Positions 1-8,021 of a stretch of 36,518 nt of DNA are shown here, in pieces; the stretch's first letter is position 1, and each line of letters opens with the position of its first letter. The translations under genes and the position numbers were made by a program. This stretch comes from Syntrophobacteraceae bacterium (GTDB lineage Bacteria; Desulfobacterota; Syntrophobacteria; Syntrophobacterales; Syntrophobacteraceae), in contig JABUEY010000027.1 in the NCBI GenBank assembly GCA_013314815.1, positions 1 to 36,518 on the forward strand, written 5' to 3'. The notes beneath the pieces are model-generated. The model had not been told where the DNA came from. It worked only from the letters and a program-made list of their open reading frames with translations, and did no database searches.

Positions 1-1
1 G

Positions 2-310
2 CGGAGTTACCTGGCCGAGCGCCGACGCCGGGGCGACGGCGAATGCCGGGCCATGTTCCTCTCCAACCGCGGGGAGCGGCTCTGCGAGCGGCAGGTGGCC
101 AGGCGGCTCGAGTATTGGCTCAAGGCTGCCGGCATCGACAAGAAACTCAGTCCGCATACGCTGCGGCATACCTTCGCCACCCACCTCTATAGCCGGACCG
201 GGGACATCCTGGTGGTCCAGCGGGCCCTTGGGCACCGGGACCTGTCGACCACCCAGGTCTACACCCACCTCGTGGACGGCGCGCTGGAGGACGCCCTCGA
301 GCGCCTCTGA
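2..310 (+). CDS. Tyrosine recombinase/integrase, C-terminal part (cut by window edge)
   Basis: The reading frame is open from base 2, so the gene begins outside the window and about 102 residues are visible. The segment carries the C-terminal catalytic boxes of the tyrosine recombinase family: HTLRHTFATHL (catalytic His and Arg), then LGHRDLSTTQVYTH, with the box-II histidine and the nucleophilic tyrosine. These residues are intact, so this end of the enzyme is not obviously decayed. The family catalyses site-specific DNA strand exchange for XerC/D-type resolution or for integration of mobile elements. The sequence is XerC/D- or phage-integrase-like; IntI-specific features cannot be judged without the N-terminal half. 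It is the only clear plus-strand gene and faces the CRISPR operon head-on. Confidence 0.9.
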   Translation, partial: RSYLAERRRRGDGECRAMFLSNRGERLCERQVARRLEYWLKAAGIDKKLSPHTLRHTFATHLYSRTGDILVVQRALGHRDLSTTQVYTHLVDGALEDALERL

Positions 311-493
311 TCCGCCGCCGCCCATGGAAGCCAAGCGGTCCACCCGGGCCGCTTTCCCGTTCCCGCCTTCGGACAGGCAATGACAGAGGCAAGAGACAGT
401 CAGCATACAGTCGCGTCCCCGAACACATCCGCAGGCAATGATGCGGGCAGCATCGGAGCCTTCGGGAGCCGGGCGGAAGCATTGATCGAGAGA

Positions 494-523
494 ACCTTCC
501 GCCGACCGAGGTTCTCGGAAGGT
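494..523. repeat. Perfect 8-bp inverted repeat, possible weak hairpin
   Basis: ACCTTCCG at 494-501 pairs with CGGAAGGT at 516-523 across a 14-base loop. No T-run follows on either strand, so it is a poor intrinsic terminator. It lies about 185 bp past the integrase stop. Confidence 0.35.
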
Positions 524-539
524 CAGAGAACACGTCTTA

Positions 540-641
540 TACCAAGTTGCATTCAAGCCGAAACTGCCCACCCGTAGGATTCATCCCTTTGCTCGAAATC
601 TTCACTCAGCATGTCAGGGCGATCTTGGGCGCAACTTGGTA
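540..641. mobile_element. MITE-like 102-bp element with terminal inverted repeats
   Basis: The ends are TACCAAGTTGC (540-550) and GCAACTTGGTA (631-641), a perfect 11-bp inverted repeat. Allowing mismatches the similarity runs to about 17 bases (ACCAAGTTGC, three mismatches, then CAAG). The sequence TTA lies directly outside both ends (537-539 and 642-644), as a 3-bp target duplication would. The interior has no coding capacity. This fits a miniature non-autonomous insertion element; the family mobilising it cannot be named from one copy. Confidence 0.5.
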
Positions 642-802
642 TTATCCGACATTCCCAGGCCCGGGATGGCCGCAAGTCCGCGTGTTTCGCGGGTCGCTGC
701 ATGGCGGGCGGTGGTGTTATCCGACGCCGTTCACGGGGTTTCGCAGGTTGGGGGAAAGGGCTGGTGGGTTATAAGCGACACGCGCCTTGTGGAAAAGGCA
801 AA

Positions 803-1867
803 TTATTTCATATGCTGGAGATAACTGGCGACAAGATCGGTCTGCGCCTCGCCGCGGGCCGTGGTCTCGACCCGAAGAGGCAGCACATCTTCCGGACCAC
901 CATAGCAAACGCCGATGACGCCGTTTGCCGCATCCATCACTTTCACGCTACGGATTCCCGCACATCGTGAATCGTAATGGACCGAAGTGACGCAGTCGAT
1001 GGCACAAAGCCTATCCACGAACCGTTCCCATCCGGTCGCCCGATGGTGTTCCACCCCTGAAAGGTGGTTCTTCTCATGGGGTGGTCTTGGGTCTGCTTCG
1101 GGCCAGAGCGCCCGCGGTCCCATGGAGAGACGCTCCGCGGCCACCTTGTAAAGAAGGTCCCCGGCCGCCGAAAGGTAGGTATGTCCGTCTCCGCCGTCTT
1201 CCACCAGGGGCCTGAGCTCGGGCCTTCCTTTCAGCCACGATTCCACTTCGGCGCTTTTCCTCGGCTCCGAATCGATCCAGCGAAAAAAGTCATCGTGCCT
1301 TGCGACGAATGCCGCATCCCAGGTGAGCGGAAGACGCGGCAGCCGGACCAATTCCCTGTGCAGTTCGTGAATGTAGACGACTTCGATTCCAAGAAGCGCC
1401 CCCATGAGGTTCAGGAAGGCGATTTCCGCCTTGAATCCGCCGGTGGCGCAAAAGACCGTTTGAATGCCACGGTCCTGGGCCTGATGGACCCGGCGGATCG
1501 CCGCGTCTACAAGAGCTTTGAGTCCCGAGGTGAACTGCGCGGCCCCATAACCCAGCTTGCCGATGTGAACCAGGATCGTTTCCCGAACACTCGAGGCATA
1601 GTAGGTCTTGAGTCGCTCCGCGCAAAAGCGGCCCTCGGGGGTGTCGGAGTGCAACAACACGAGGATGTCCGTTTCGGCAAGATCGAGCCTGGCCAGGGTG
1701 TTGGTCTCAGCGCTGGCCGCAGCCGCATCGGCCCTTCTCAGCCAGCGGACCACTTCATCGTCGGCCGGCAGCGGATCACCGTTGCGCGGATTCCAACCGC
1801 CCCAGGGGCGGCCGTCGCGATTAGTGAGAAGCGATGTGCCGACGGTGCAAAGGATCTGGCGGGGCAT
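803..1867 (-). CDS. CARF-domain CRISPR ancillary protein (APE2256/TIGR02619-like), possible C-terminal RelE-like domain
   Basis: This is a 354-residue protein. Its N-terminal half is a CARF sensor: the first strand and loop read CTVGTSLLTN (residues about 7-16), and the ligand-site motif ATGGFKAE lies near 138-146. CARF domains bind the cyclic oligoadenylate made by Cas10. Residues about 190-260 look like a winged helix (EVESWLKGRPELRPL then YLSAAGDLLY). The last 80 residues include GIRSVKV and LRVETTARGEAQ. I read these tentatively as a degenerate RelE-type fold, as in CARF-wHTH-RelE mRNA interferases (Cami1). A ring nuclease or an inactive sensor is also possible. The start is ATG at 1867 because AGGAGG lies five bases upstream; a TTG precedes it. 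TGATG overlap couples it to the upstream RAMP gene. It is the last gene of the operon. Confidence 0.75.
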   Translation of the reverse strand: MPRQILCTVGTSLLTNRDGRPWGGWNPRNGDPLPADDEVVRWLRRADAAAASAETNTLARLDLAETDILVLLHSDTPEGRFCAERLKTYYASSVRETILVHIGKLGYGAAQFTSGLKALVDAAIRRVHQAQDRGIQTVFCATGGFKAEIAFLNLMGALLGIEVVYIHELHRELVRLPRLPLTWDAAFVARHDDFFRWIDSEPRKSAEVESWLKGRPELRPLVEDGGDGHTYLSAAGDLLYKVAAERLSMGPRALWPEADPRPPHEKNHLSGVEHHRATGWERFVDRLCAIDCVTSVHYDSRCAGIRSVKVMDAANGVIGVCYGGPEDVLPLRVETTARGEAQTDLVASYLQHMK

Positions 1868-4296
1868 CAATTCCTCCTTCTCTGATGTGTTCCACCTGAG
1901 GCTTGGACGTCTTGGAGAGTAGGAAGGCCCGGGTCCTGCGCAAGATCGCCAAGGGCAAAACGGGCGACATCCTTCTCATTGGCGACAAACCACTTGAAAG
2001 ACTCCCCGTCGGGGCTTGGTTGTCTCGTGACCCGGGGATAATGAACCGGCAGACGGTCATCGAAACCCATACATGCCTTGAGGAATGCCTCGATGAAAGA
2101 GACCTGTTCGAAGGAACCATTGCCGTCCGCACGGCCGTATGCATGAGTTACTGCTTCCTTGAAGGCGGCCACGGCACCTTCCGAGATATCCTCGCACCTG
2201 CATTGATCAGACCACGCACGATACCTTTCACACAGAAGTTCCCCTGTCATCAGTTTGCATTCGGCTGCGGACAACCGCACACTCCCAAACCCAAGGGGCT
2301 TGCCGCCGCCAAAGCGATGATAATGTCCCTCGGGAAGCTGAAGCAGGAACAATAGGGCTCCCAATTCAACCTTGGTGAGATTGGCCACATGGATGTCGAA
2401 GCCGAACCGTGTACCGGATTTCACCCAACCAAGGATTGATCGGTTTTGATCGTCCCGCTGCTCATAATTGTCTTTCATGGGACGCCGGTATTCCTGCCAG
2501 GGGCCGTTGGGGTTCTGAGTGCGGTCCTCCAAAGCGTTTTGCCAATGATCCGCTGGAAGACCAGAGTGGTGCGGGTAGACCTTGCGTCCCCTTAGACCTT
2601 TATTCGCCGTGTAGCCGGCTTCAGTCTTGGAGAGCCTACCGTTTTGAGCTTCACCTTGGGGGGATGCGGCGACATAGAACCTCCCCTGCTGGGGTTTGGG
2701 AGCCGCCAGGACGGCCAACGGCAGGCCGTCTCCCGGGAACGTTTCGATGGCATCCTCCGCAGAGGATTCGCTCGTTACCGGTCCGATACGTAACAGTCCT
2801 CTCACTGCTGTTGGATTTCTTTGCTCCCTCTGTTGGTTGCCGGGATCCCCCATGACCCAGCCGAAGACGCGGTCGGCGGGGGAGAGTTCAGAGATCTTTG
2901 AAGCGGGCCGAAGCGAGGAATGCAGCAGATCCCATGGGGAAATAGGGTAGAGTTCCCGTGCAATCATGACGGGAAAAAGCGCTTCCACACTGGAGTTTCC
3001 GTTTTTCAGGCGGGCGTAGCAGAGGGTTCCGTCCCGCAGTTCGCGGTCCTGCTCCGTATACACGTGGCGGGACCAGGCGGTCCGGCCCGGCTCCGGACCG
3101 AGGTATTCATCCGGCACTTGGTTTTGCCTCTCACGCCTTTTCAGGTCTTCTTCATGTATTTCCTGGTAATTCTCGATGAGCTGCCTCCATTGCTCTCGGA
3201 GCTCATCGGTTATGGGAAAAGGCCCGGTGGGAGGCGTCCCTTCGCTGAAAAAAACTCTTTCATCGTGTTTGCGGTTGATGTTGGCGTTGGTGATGCAGAC
3301 CCAGCCGCGGATTCGTTTTGAGGTCGCCGGTGGATTGCCTATGTTTGCACCATTTCTATCGATCTTTGTTACCTTCCAATACTCGAACCTATCGCTACTA
3401 TGCCGAATACGCTCCACCCAACACTCCACCTCGTCTCCATGCTGAGGGAGCGAACCATCGGGATAGGTGATGGCGCGAGTCGTGTTCTTGTTGTTCCCGC
3501 TGTACCTCGGCAGCCAGGCGGCATACTGCGGGCCATCAGGCGATCCATCGTTCCTGATTCGAGAAGTGCCGGTAAGCAAACGAATTCTCCCATCCTCGAT
3601 ACGGGCCGGAATCAATCGGAGCCCCCCCTTCGCCTCCATCCGGTAGGCCAGGCGCTTGCCGTGATCGTTCTTGGGAAAACGCCCGAACCGCGAGTTGGTC
3701 ACGGCCTCGTAGGCCGAACGCAGCATTCCTCGTATGCTGGATGAAGGCAGGAGGGGTTTGCCGTCCTTGCCGAGCAACAAGGCAAAGGTCTTGTGCCCGC
3801 TCTCGTCCTCCCGACAGGTATTGGGGTCAGGGACGAGAAGCGGCGTGATCGTTTCCATGACAACACGAATACGGCCGGTGAAACGATCCGGGTGAAACCG
3901 ATCCTGCGGCACGGGCTTGTAGTCGCCCAAGTCTGGATCATCCGTCTTGCGAGGCGGCGCGGGGATGAAGTTGTATGGATTACGGAAGTCACGGTTCATG
4001 GTGGGCGGCTGGTCGGCTGTTCTTCGATCCCGGACTTTCCCGCGATCAGATGCTCTTGAATAGCTGGAAGGGGCTGCCGCGGCTTGCGCCGGCGCGAACT
4101 GGGATCCCACCTTGCGAATCTTTTTTGGCTGCCCGCCTTCGAGTTCGAATTCCACCTCTGCACCGTTCAGTTCTTTCAGCCGTGACAGAATGGATTGGCT
4201 CAATTCACATTGCGCCGGGTTAAAAAGTTTCCCGTCGATTTCGATTTGTGGTTTTCCCTTCTTGCTGAGCACCAGTTTCCCCCGTGTAAGAGCCAT
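1867..4296 (-). CDS. TIGR03986-family RAMP protein of type III CRISPR complex
   Basis: This is an 809-residue protein. Residues 1-70 form a small beta-rich domain (GKLVLSKKGKPQIEIDGK) followed by a charged linker. The family signature NPYNFIPAPP lies near 105-114. A RAMP/Cas7-type core follows: TPLLVPDP and LLPSSSIRGMLRSAYE (about 180-195). The glycine-rich loop of a second RAMP fold, HRFGGGKPLGFGSVRL, is near 660-675. The protein is probably a backbone or end-cap subunit contacting crRNA in the III-D complex, perhaps equivalent to the large insertion-bearing Cas7 of III-D variants; that equivalence is inferred. It is much larger than ordinary Cas7 proteins (about 200-350 residues). AGGAGG lies seven bases before the ATG, and the start overlaps the csx19 stop as TGATG. 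Confidence 0.85.
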   Translation of the reverse strand: MALTRGKLVLSKKGKPQIEIDGKLFNPAQCELSQSILSRLKELNGAEVEFELEGGQPKKIRKVGSQFAPAQAAAAPSSYSRASDRGKVRDRRTADQPPTMNRDFRNPYNFIPAPPRKTDDPDLGDYKPVPQDRFHPDRFTGRIRVVMETITPLLVPDPNTCREDESGHKTFALLLGKDGKPLLPSSSIRGMLRSAYEAVTNSRFGRFPKNDHGKRLAYRMEAKGGLRLIPARIEDGRIRLLTGTSRIRNDGSPDGPQYAAWLPRYSGNNKNTTRAITYPDGSLPQHGDEVECWVERIRHSSDRFEYWKVTKIDRNGANIGNPPATSKRIRGWVCITNANINRKHDERVFFSEGTPPTGPFPITDELREQWRQLIENYQEIHEEDLKRRERQNQVPDEYLGPEPGRTAWSRHVYTEQDRELRDGTLCYARLKNGNSSVEALFPVMIARELYPISPWDLLHSSLRPASKISELSPADRVFGWVMGDPGNQQREQRNPTAVRGLLRIGPVTSESSAEDAIETFPGDGLPLAVLAAPKPQQGRFYVAASPQGEAQNGRLSKTEAGYTANKGLRGRKVYPHHSGLPADHWQNALEDRTQNPNGPWQEYRRPMKDNYEQRDDQNRSILGWVKSGTRFGFDIHVANLTKVELGALLFLLQLPEGHYHRFGGGKPLGFGSVRLSAAECKLMTGELLCERYRAWSDQCRCEDISEGAVAAFKEAVTHAYGRADGNGSFEQVSFIEAFLKACMGFDDRLPVHYPRVTRQPSPDGESFKWFVANEKDVARFALGDLAQDPGLPTLQDVQASGGTHQRRRN

Positions 4297-4892
4297 CAGC
4301 GCACCTCCTTGAAGACATGGACAAGGCGGCTTGCGGCCACGCGGACCGCCCCGGTCTGCGGGTCCTGTTCAAAGTAATGCCGCACCCTGAGTCGAAGGGG
4401 CCAGCGACCGCCCGTGAAATCCTTTTCTGTGCACTCCAGTGGAACCGCGTGTTGGATTCCTGAGGCCGTTCCCACACGGGAAAAACGGTCTTTGAGTTTC
4501 TCCACAAGACGGTCCCCCATCAGGATGCGGGTCTCGTCATCGGGCCGGGTCGGCGAGTCCACGGGTTGGTGCGGCTCATCGACCAGGCGACGACCCTGGA
4601 ATTCCTCATCGCTCCGCCAGAGCATGATCTCCCCTTTCTCTCCGAAAAGGCGCATTTCGAGGAGATTGTCCCTGGAAACAGCCGGGCAGAGATCCGGAAA
4701 GGGCTCTGAGGACAACCGCCAGCGGGAGTTCTCGCGCCGACCCCAGGTTACGCCGTCCCGGCAATGGGCCAGCAGCCAGCTGAAACCATGGTCGCATCCG
4801 GCCGGCGCCGTTCCTCCGGCGACCCAGTCAAGAACTGCGAGCGAGGTTTGCCGATCCAGCGGTTCGATGGTGCATCCTTGGATCCGTCTCAT
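4296..4892 (-). CDS. csx19: Csx19 (TIGR03984), type III-D subunit
   Basis: This is a 198-residue protein with features I recognise from the TIGR03984/Csx19 family. They are HGFSWLLAHCRDGVTWGR in the N-terminal third, an EMRLFGEKGEIMLWR strand pair in the middle, and a RHYFEQDPQTGAVRVAASRL block near the C-terminus. Csx19 marks subtype III-D loci and has been reported as an integral subunit of a III-D variant effector complex; its molecular role is poorly defined. AGGAGG precedes the ATG by seven bases. The gene overlaps the upstream double-RAMP gene by ATGA and the downstream TIGR03986 gene by TGATG, so the three are almost certainly co-translated. Confidence 0.85.
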   Translation of the reverse strand: MRRIQGCTIEPLDRQTSLAVLDWVAGGTAPAGCDHGFSWLLAHCRDGVTWGRRENSRWRLSSEPFPDLCPAVSRDNLLEMRLFGEKGEIMLWRSDEEFQGRRLVDEPHQPVDSPTRPDDETRILMGDRLVEKLKDRFSRVGTASGIQHAVPLECTEKDFTGGRWPLRLRVRHYFEQDPQTGAVRVAASRLVHVFKEVR

Positions 4893-6355
4893 GATCGTGC
4901 CTCCTCTGGTTTCAAAGGAGCAGCCTCATGCAAGGCCGCGATCTTCTTATCGAAGACCTTCCGGGCTTCTTCGTTCACCGAAAGGTCCTTTGCGATTTCG
5001 TATGCCGCCCCATCCGGCAGCCGAACCCGGGCAGTTCCCCGGAGCACTCCCCGGCCCACCGATACCGCACCGCCGACCGGGATGTATCCCGAAAGCAGGT
5101 CCTTGAGCAAAAGCAGGAGCAAGCCGGTTTCGGCATCGGCCGGATCGCGCAGCTCGAGTCGCACCTTGAGGTTGCCGCCCGCCAGCACCTGTTCTTCGAA
5201 AAGCGCGCCTCGAACGACCCCTCCGGTGAACCGGTCAATGGCAATCCGCGTCTGCCTCCGGCCCTCGCCGTTTTCTAGAAAGGACTCGGAGATCCGTAGC
5301 CTGGAGGCCATGACCTGCCCACCTTGGGAGTTCGCGGCTTCCCTTTCGAGCCGGGGTCCAAAAAGGCGGTCAACCCATCTATCCCCGTCGCCGCGGTTTT
5401 CTCGAACGAGCCGGGCGATTCGAAGCGCCTGGGCGCGCAATGCCCCAGCCAGGCCGGTTCCAGGGAGCACGGGTTTTCCCGCGCTGTGTAGATGGACAAC
5501 GTCAGGTGCACCTGCGTCGGTTGCAGGGCTGCGGACCAAAAGATCGCCTGCCAGGTCCAGCTCGAGATCCACAAGCAGGCGGCGGCGTCTGTCTGCGAAC
5601 TCCTCGATCGTCACGGTCGCACAGGCTGCTCGAATGGCCTCGGCGGCCGAGCCGTGACCCGGCACATGGTCCCCGATGGGTTTTTCATGATCGGATGTCA
5701 GCCAGCAGAGCCAACCCTGGGGCGTGGCGAGATCATGGCGGACGGCCTTCCAGTCATGGACCGAGATAGCTCCCAGCCCTCGCGAGCGTCGCATCCCAAG
5801 GCCGATGTCGCCTTCCGCAAGACCGTTCAGAGCGGTTACGAGAAGGACGAGGAGTTGCGCTTCCTTCTTGAGATCCCCGACAATCAATTCTACACGCACA
5901 GGAAAACACGTTCCGGCCGGCAGAATCTCGAAGTCGAACTTCTTGTGGGCATCCGCCGTGCCGGTGGCAGGATCGATGGCCACGCCGTCGCGGATTTCCA
6001 ACGCCATCCCCCCGGGCAGGGTCCCTAAAGAATCGAAGACGACCAAAGGACTTTGAGACCCTGCGTCGTCGCTCCGTGCCGCCCCGAAAAGAGCACCCAC
6101 TTCCTGGCGTTCCGGGGAGCGGTATCCGCCGAGGACATCGGCCAGATGGCTGCGCAACGCCCCGGCCAGCGAGGTGCCGGGAAGCAAGGGCACACCCTCC
6201 TTGGGATCGCGCAGGACGGCCATGTCCACCGCGGCGTCGCCTTCGCCTCCCAGGTGTGCGGCCGTCTCGAGCCGCATCTCGCCGGTAACGACCCAGCGCG
6301 CCGCCATGGGACGGATGCCGCCGCCATTGCCCAATTGCCACCAATTAGCGTTCAT
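4889..6355 (-). CDS. Double Cas7/RAMP protein (Cas7-2x, Csm3-like)
   Basis: This is a 488-residue protein with two successive Cas7-type RAMP folds. Domain 1 has LPGTSLAGALRSHL near residues 58-71 and, just before it, AVDMAVLRD, whose Asp aligns with the catalytic Asp of Csm3. Domain 2 repeats the pattern: APDVVHLHS followed by LPGTGLAGALRAQ (about 297-309), then FTGGVVRGALF and VGRGVLRG. Both Asp residues are present, so both halves may cut target RNA at 6-nt spacing. A tandem Cas7 fusion of this kind is known from III-D variants. I chose the ATG at 6355 because AGGAGG is six bases upstream; a GTG directly before it is too close. The start lies 11 bases inside the csx10 reading frame. Confidence 0.85.
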   Translation of the reverse strand: MNANWWQLGNGGGIRPMAARWVVTGEMRLETAAHLGGEGDAAVDMAVLRDPKEGVPLLPGTSLAGALRSHLADVLGGYRSPERQEVGALFGAARSDDAGSQSPLVVFDSLGTLPGGMALEIRDGVAIDPATGTADAHKKFDFEILPAGTCFPVRVELIVGDLKKEAQLLVLLVTALNGLAEGDIGLGMRRSRGLGAISVHDWKAVRHDLATPQGWLCWLTSDHEKPIGDHVPGHGSAAEAIRAACATVTIEEFADRRRRLLVDLELDLAGDLLVRSPATDAGAPDVVHLHSAGKPVLPGTGLAGALRAQALRIARLVRENRGDGDRWVDRLFGPRLEREAANSQGGQVMASRLRISESFLENGEGRRQTRIAIDRFTGGVVRGALFEEQVLAGGNLKVRLELRDPADAETGLLLLLLKDLLSGYIPVGGAVSVGRGVLRGTARVRLPDGAAYEIAKDLSVNEEARKVFDKKIAALHEAAPLKPEEARS

Positions 6356-8021
6356 CACCGGCCTCCTCTGTCTTGTTGCGGACGGCCAACGCGGCCAGGA
6401 CCGCGTCGATGAGTTTGACCGAGATTTCTTTGGGTTTTTCTTTCAAGATCCCCTTGGCCGATTCTTCCGAAACGATGTGGCAGCGTTGGGCCAGGACGTC
6501 CGCATTGAGCCACGAGAGAACCTTGTCGCGATCAGTTGCCTCCAGGATCCAGTCAGCCAAGTTTCTATTGCCGTCCATCCGGCAGCGCTCGAGCTGGTCC
6601 ATGGCGGACCGCTTCAACCGCTCCGCCTCGCTTCCGTCCCGCAACCACCGTTTTAAGGTCTCGATCGCCTCCTCAGGTTCACCCCGCAAGGGAGTCCGTA
6701 GCCGGCCGATCAGGCTGTTACTTGGAAGGTTCCGTGCAGACCGGGCCAAGTCGGCTGCTTTGTGTTCAATCTTTCTTGCGAGTTGCGCGAGGACAATTCT
6801 CTTTTCAATGTCCTGGACAACATGGGGCGGTTGACCGTCGCCCGCCGACACAGGAGCCGTCTCTTCGGGTTCGCGCAAGGAAAACTCTGGCAGCGGCGCA
6901 TCGAGAAACAGGACCCGTCCGTAGCCTTCTTCCCTTCGTTCGCCCAATCCCTCGTTTTCGATGTCGTAGAGGTCGCCGACAGGGATGTTGTGATCGGCTT
7001 GGAGCAGGAACACCGAACCGGCCGAAACGGCCAGGACTTGCGGCAGTTCCAGGCGCCATTTGCGATTGAAACCGCCGATGGGCGAAAAGGCCCATCTTGT
7101 CCGCACCAACTTCGCCCGGCCGCCGAATCGCCTTTCGATCAACTCCGGCAATGCCGCCGGGTTGATTTGCCCGGTGCTCCCATCGCGCACGATGCAAGCC
7201 GAGGCGAGAAGTAGGCGGAAGCTGGCACCCTGCGAAATATCGCCGCCCACGGGCCGCAATCCTTCCCTTCCCGGTCCGTACACCTCACGCTCTTGGCCTT
7301 TACCCCACTGAAGCGCCGCCATGCCGCCGTATCCCGCCCTTCGGGAGCGGCCGATGAGGATGGCCTGCCCCAGCAAATCTTTGATCCGGTTTTCGGTCGG
7401 ATCCAGTTCTTCCTCGGTTGCGCCCCGCACCTGGATCATCCCCTGAAAGGACTGCCCGGCATCCAGGGACTCGAAGACGAAGATCGCTCCGTGGGCAGTG
7501 CCGTCCCGGTCTTTCCACGCCCGGCCTTTTTCGCGGTCGCGCTGGTGATGGATGCGGGCGCTCATCTTCGGCTGGAGCAGCACCGGTTGGGCTGCGCCGA
7601 TGGTGAGAAATTCTTGGCCAAGCGGCGCCAATTGTTCTTCCGGCCAGCATTCACCCGGCTCGTCGTCCCGTGTGGGATGTCCGTCAAACGCCGTGAGATC
7701 GACGACTTTTACCTGATGATTGCCTCCCGGATCGTCCTTTTTCCGACGTAGAGATACCGGGACTGGGACAGATCTGAGGCCGCCCAGAGACGGATAGGCA
7801 TTCAGATACCCTACCTTTCCACCGAAAATGAGATCCCGGAATTCTTTCTGCCTGGCTGTATCCCTGCCCGGATCGCCCAGGGCCTTGGCCACGGCCCCGC
7901 GCACGGCCGCCCCGGGAATGAAGGGCAGAGTCGAGGAGCTGTTGGGATCGCCTCCAAGCGCGGTGATGATGGCCGGAGATTGCAGCGTCAAAATATAGGG
8001 AAGATACCGGTGGAAAGTCAT
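6345..8021 (-). CDS. csx10: Csx10 (Cas5-group RAMP of type III-D) with long helical C-terminus
   Basis: This is a 558-residue protein. It opens with a beta strand (YLPYILTLQSPAIIT), then LPFIPGAAVRGAVAKAL (about 31-47), the RAMP loop typical of Csx10. Near 354-370 is NEGLGERREEGYGRV, the Csx10/Cas5 glycine-rich loop. Csx10 is the Cas5-like subunit that holds the crRNA 5' handle. Residues about 400-558 are predominantly helical and charged (ARKIEHKAADLARSARNL, SNSLIGRLRTPL, ETLKRWLRDG). They may be a fused Cas11-type small subunit, since no separate Cas11 gene exists in the operon; this is inference. An upstream extension to 8363 is open but overlaps cas7. The ATG at 8021 has AGGAGG in place and an ATGA overlap with cas7. 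Confidence 0.88.
   Translation of the reverse strand: MTFHRYLPYILTLQSPAIITALGGDPNSSSTLPFIPGAAVRGAVAKALGDPGRDTARQKEFRDLIFGGKVGYLNAYPSLGGLRSVPVPVSLRRKKDDPGGNHQVKVVDLTAFDGHPTRDDEPGECWPEEQLAPLGQEFLTIGAAQPVLLQPKMSARIHHQRDREKGRAWKDRDGTAHGAIFVFESLDAGQSFQGMIQVRGATEEELDPTENRIKDLLGQAILIGRSRRAGYGGMAALQWGKGQEREVYGPGREGLRPVGGDISQGASFRLLLASACIVRDGSTGQINPAALPELIERRFGGRAKLVRTRWAFSPIGGFNRKWRLELPQVLAVSAGSVFLLQADHNIPVGDLYDIENEGLGERREEGYGRVLFLDAPLPEFSLREPEETAPVSAGDGQPPHVVQDIEKRIVLAQLARKIEHKAADLARSARNLPSNSLIGRLRTPLRGEPEEAIETLKRWLRDGSEAERLKRSAMDQLERCRMDGNRNLADWILEATDRDKVLSWLNADVLAQRCHIVSEESAKGILKEKPKEISVKLIDAVLAALAVRNKTEEAGDER

Larger units (their letters stand above)
311..802. other. Gene-free region between convergent integrase and CRISPR operon
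   Basis: No reading frame here has a ribosome-binding site and a recognisable product. It contains an 8-bp inverted repeat (494-523), a MITE-like element (540-641) and a short direct repeat, TTATCCGAC, at 643-651 and again near 718. I see no repeat-spacer array here, although an array beside the effector genes would have been expected on this side. Confidence 0.6.

Noticed and set aside
784-799. Terminator after the CRISPR operon
   Set aside because: GCCTT/AAGGC is only a 5-bp stem and no T-run follows on the minus strand.
311-802. Possible CRISPR array next to the effector operon
   Set aside because: No repeat of about 25-40 bases recurs with regular spacing; only an inverted repeat, a MITE-like element and a 9-base direct repeat are present.
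1064-1885. Long plus-strand open frame (273 codons)
   Set aside because: It lies antisense to the CARF gene, has no ribosome-binding site and no recognisable domain; high GC explains the open frame.
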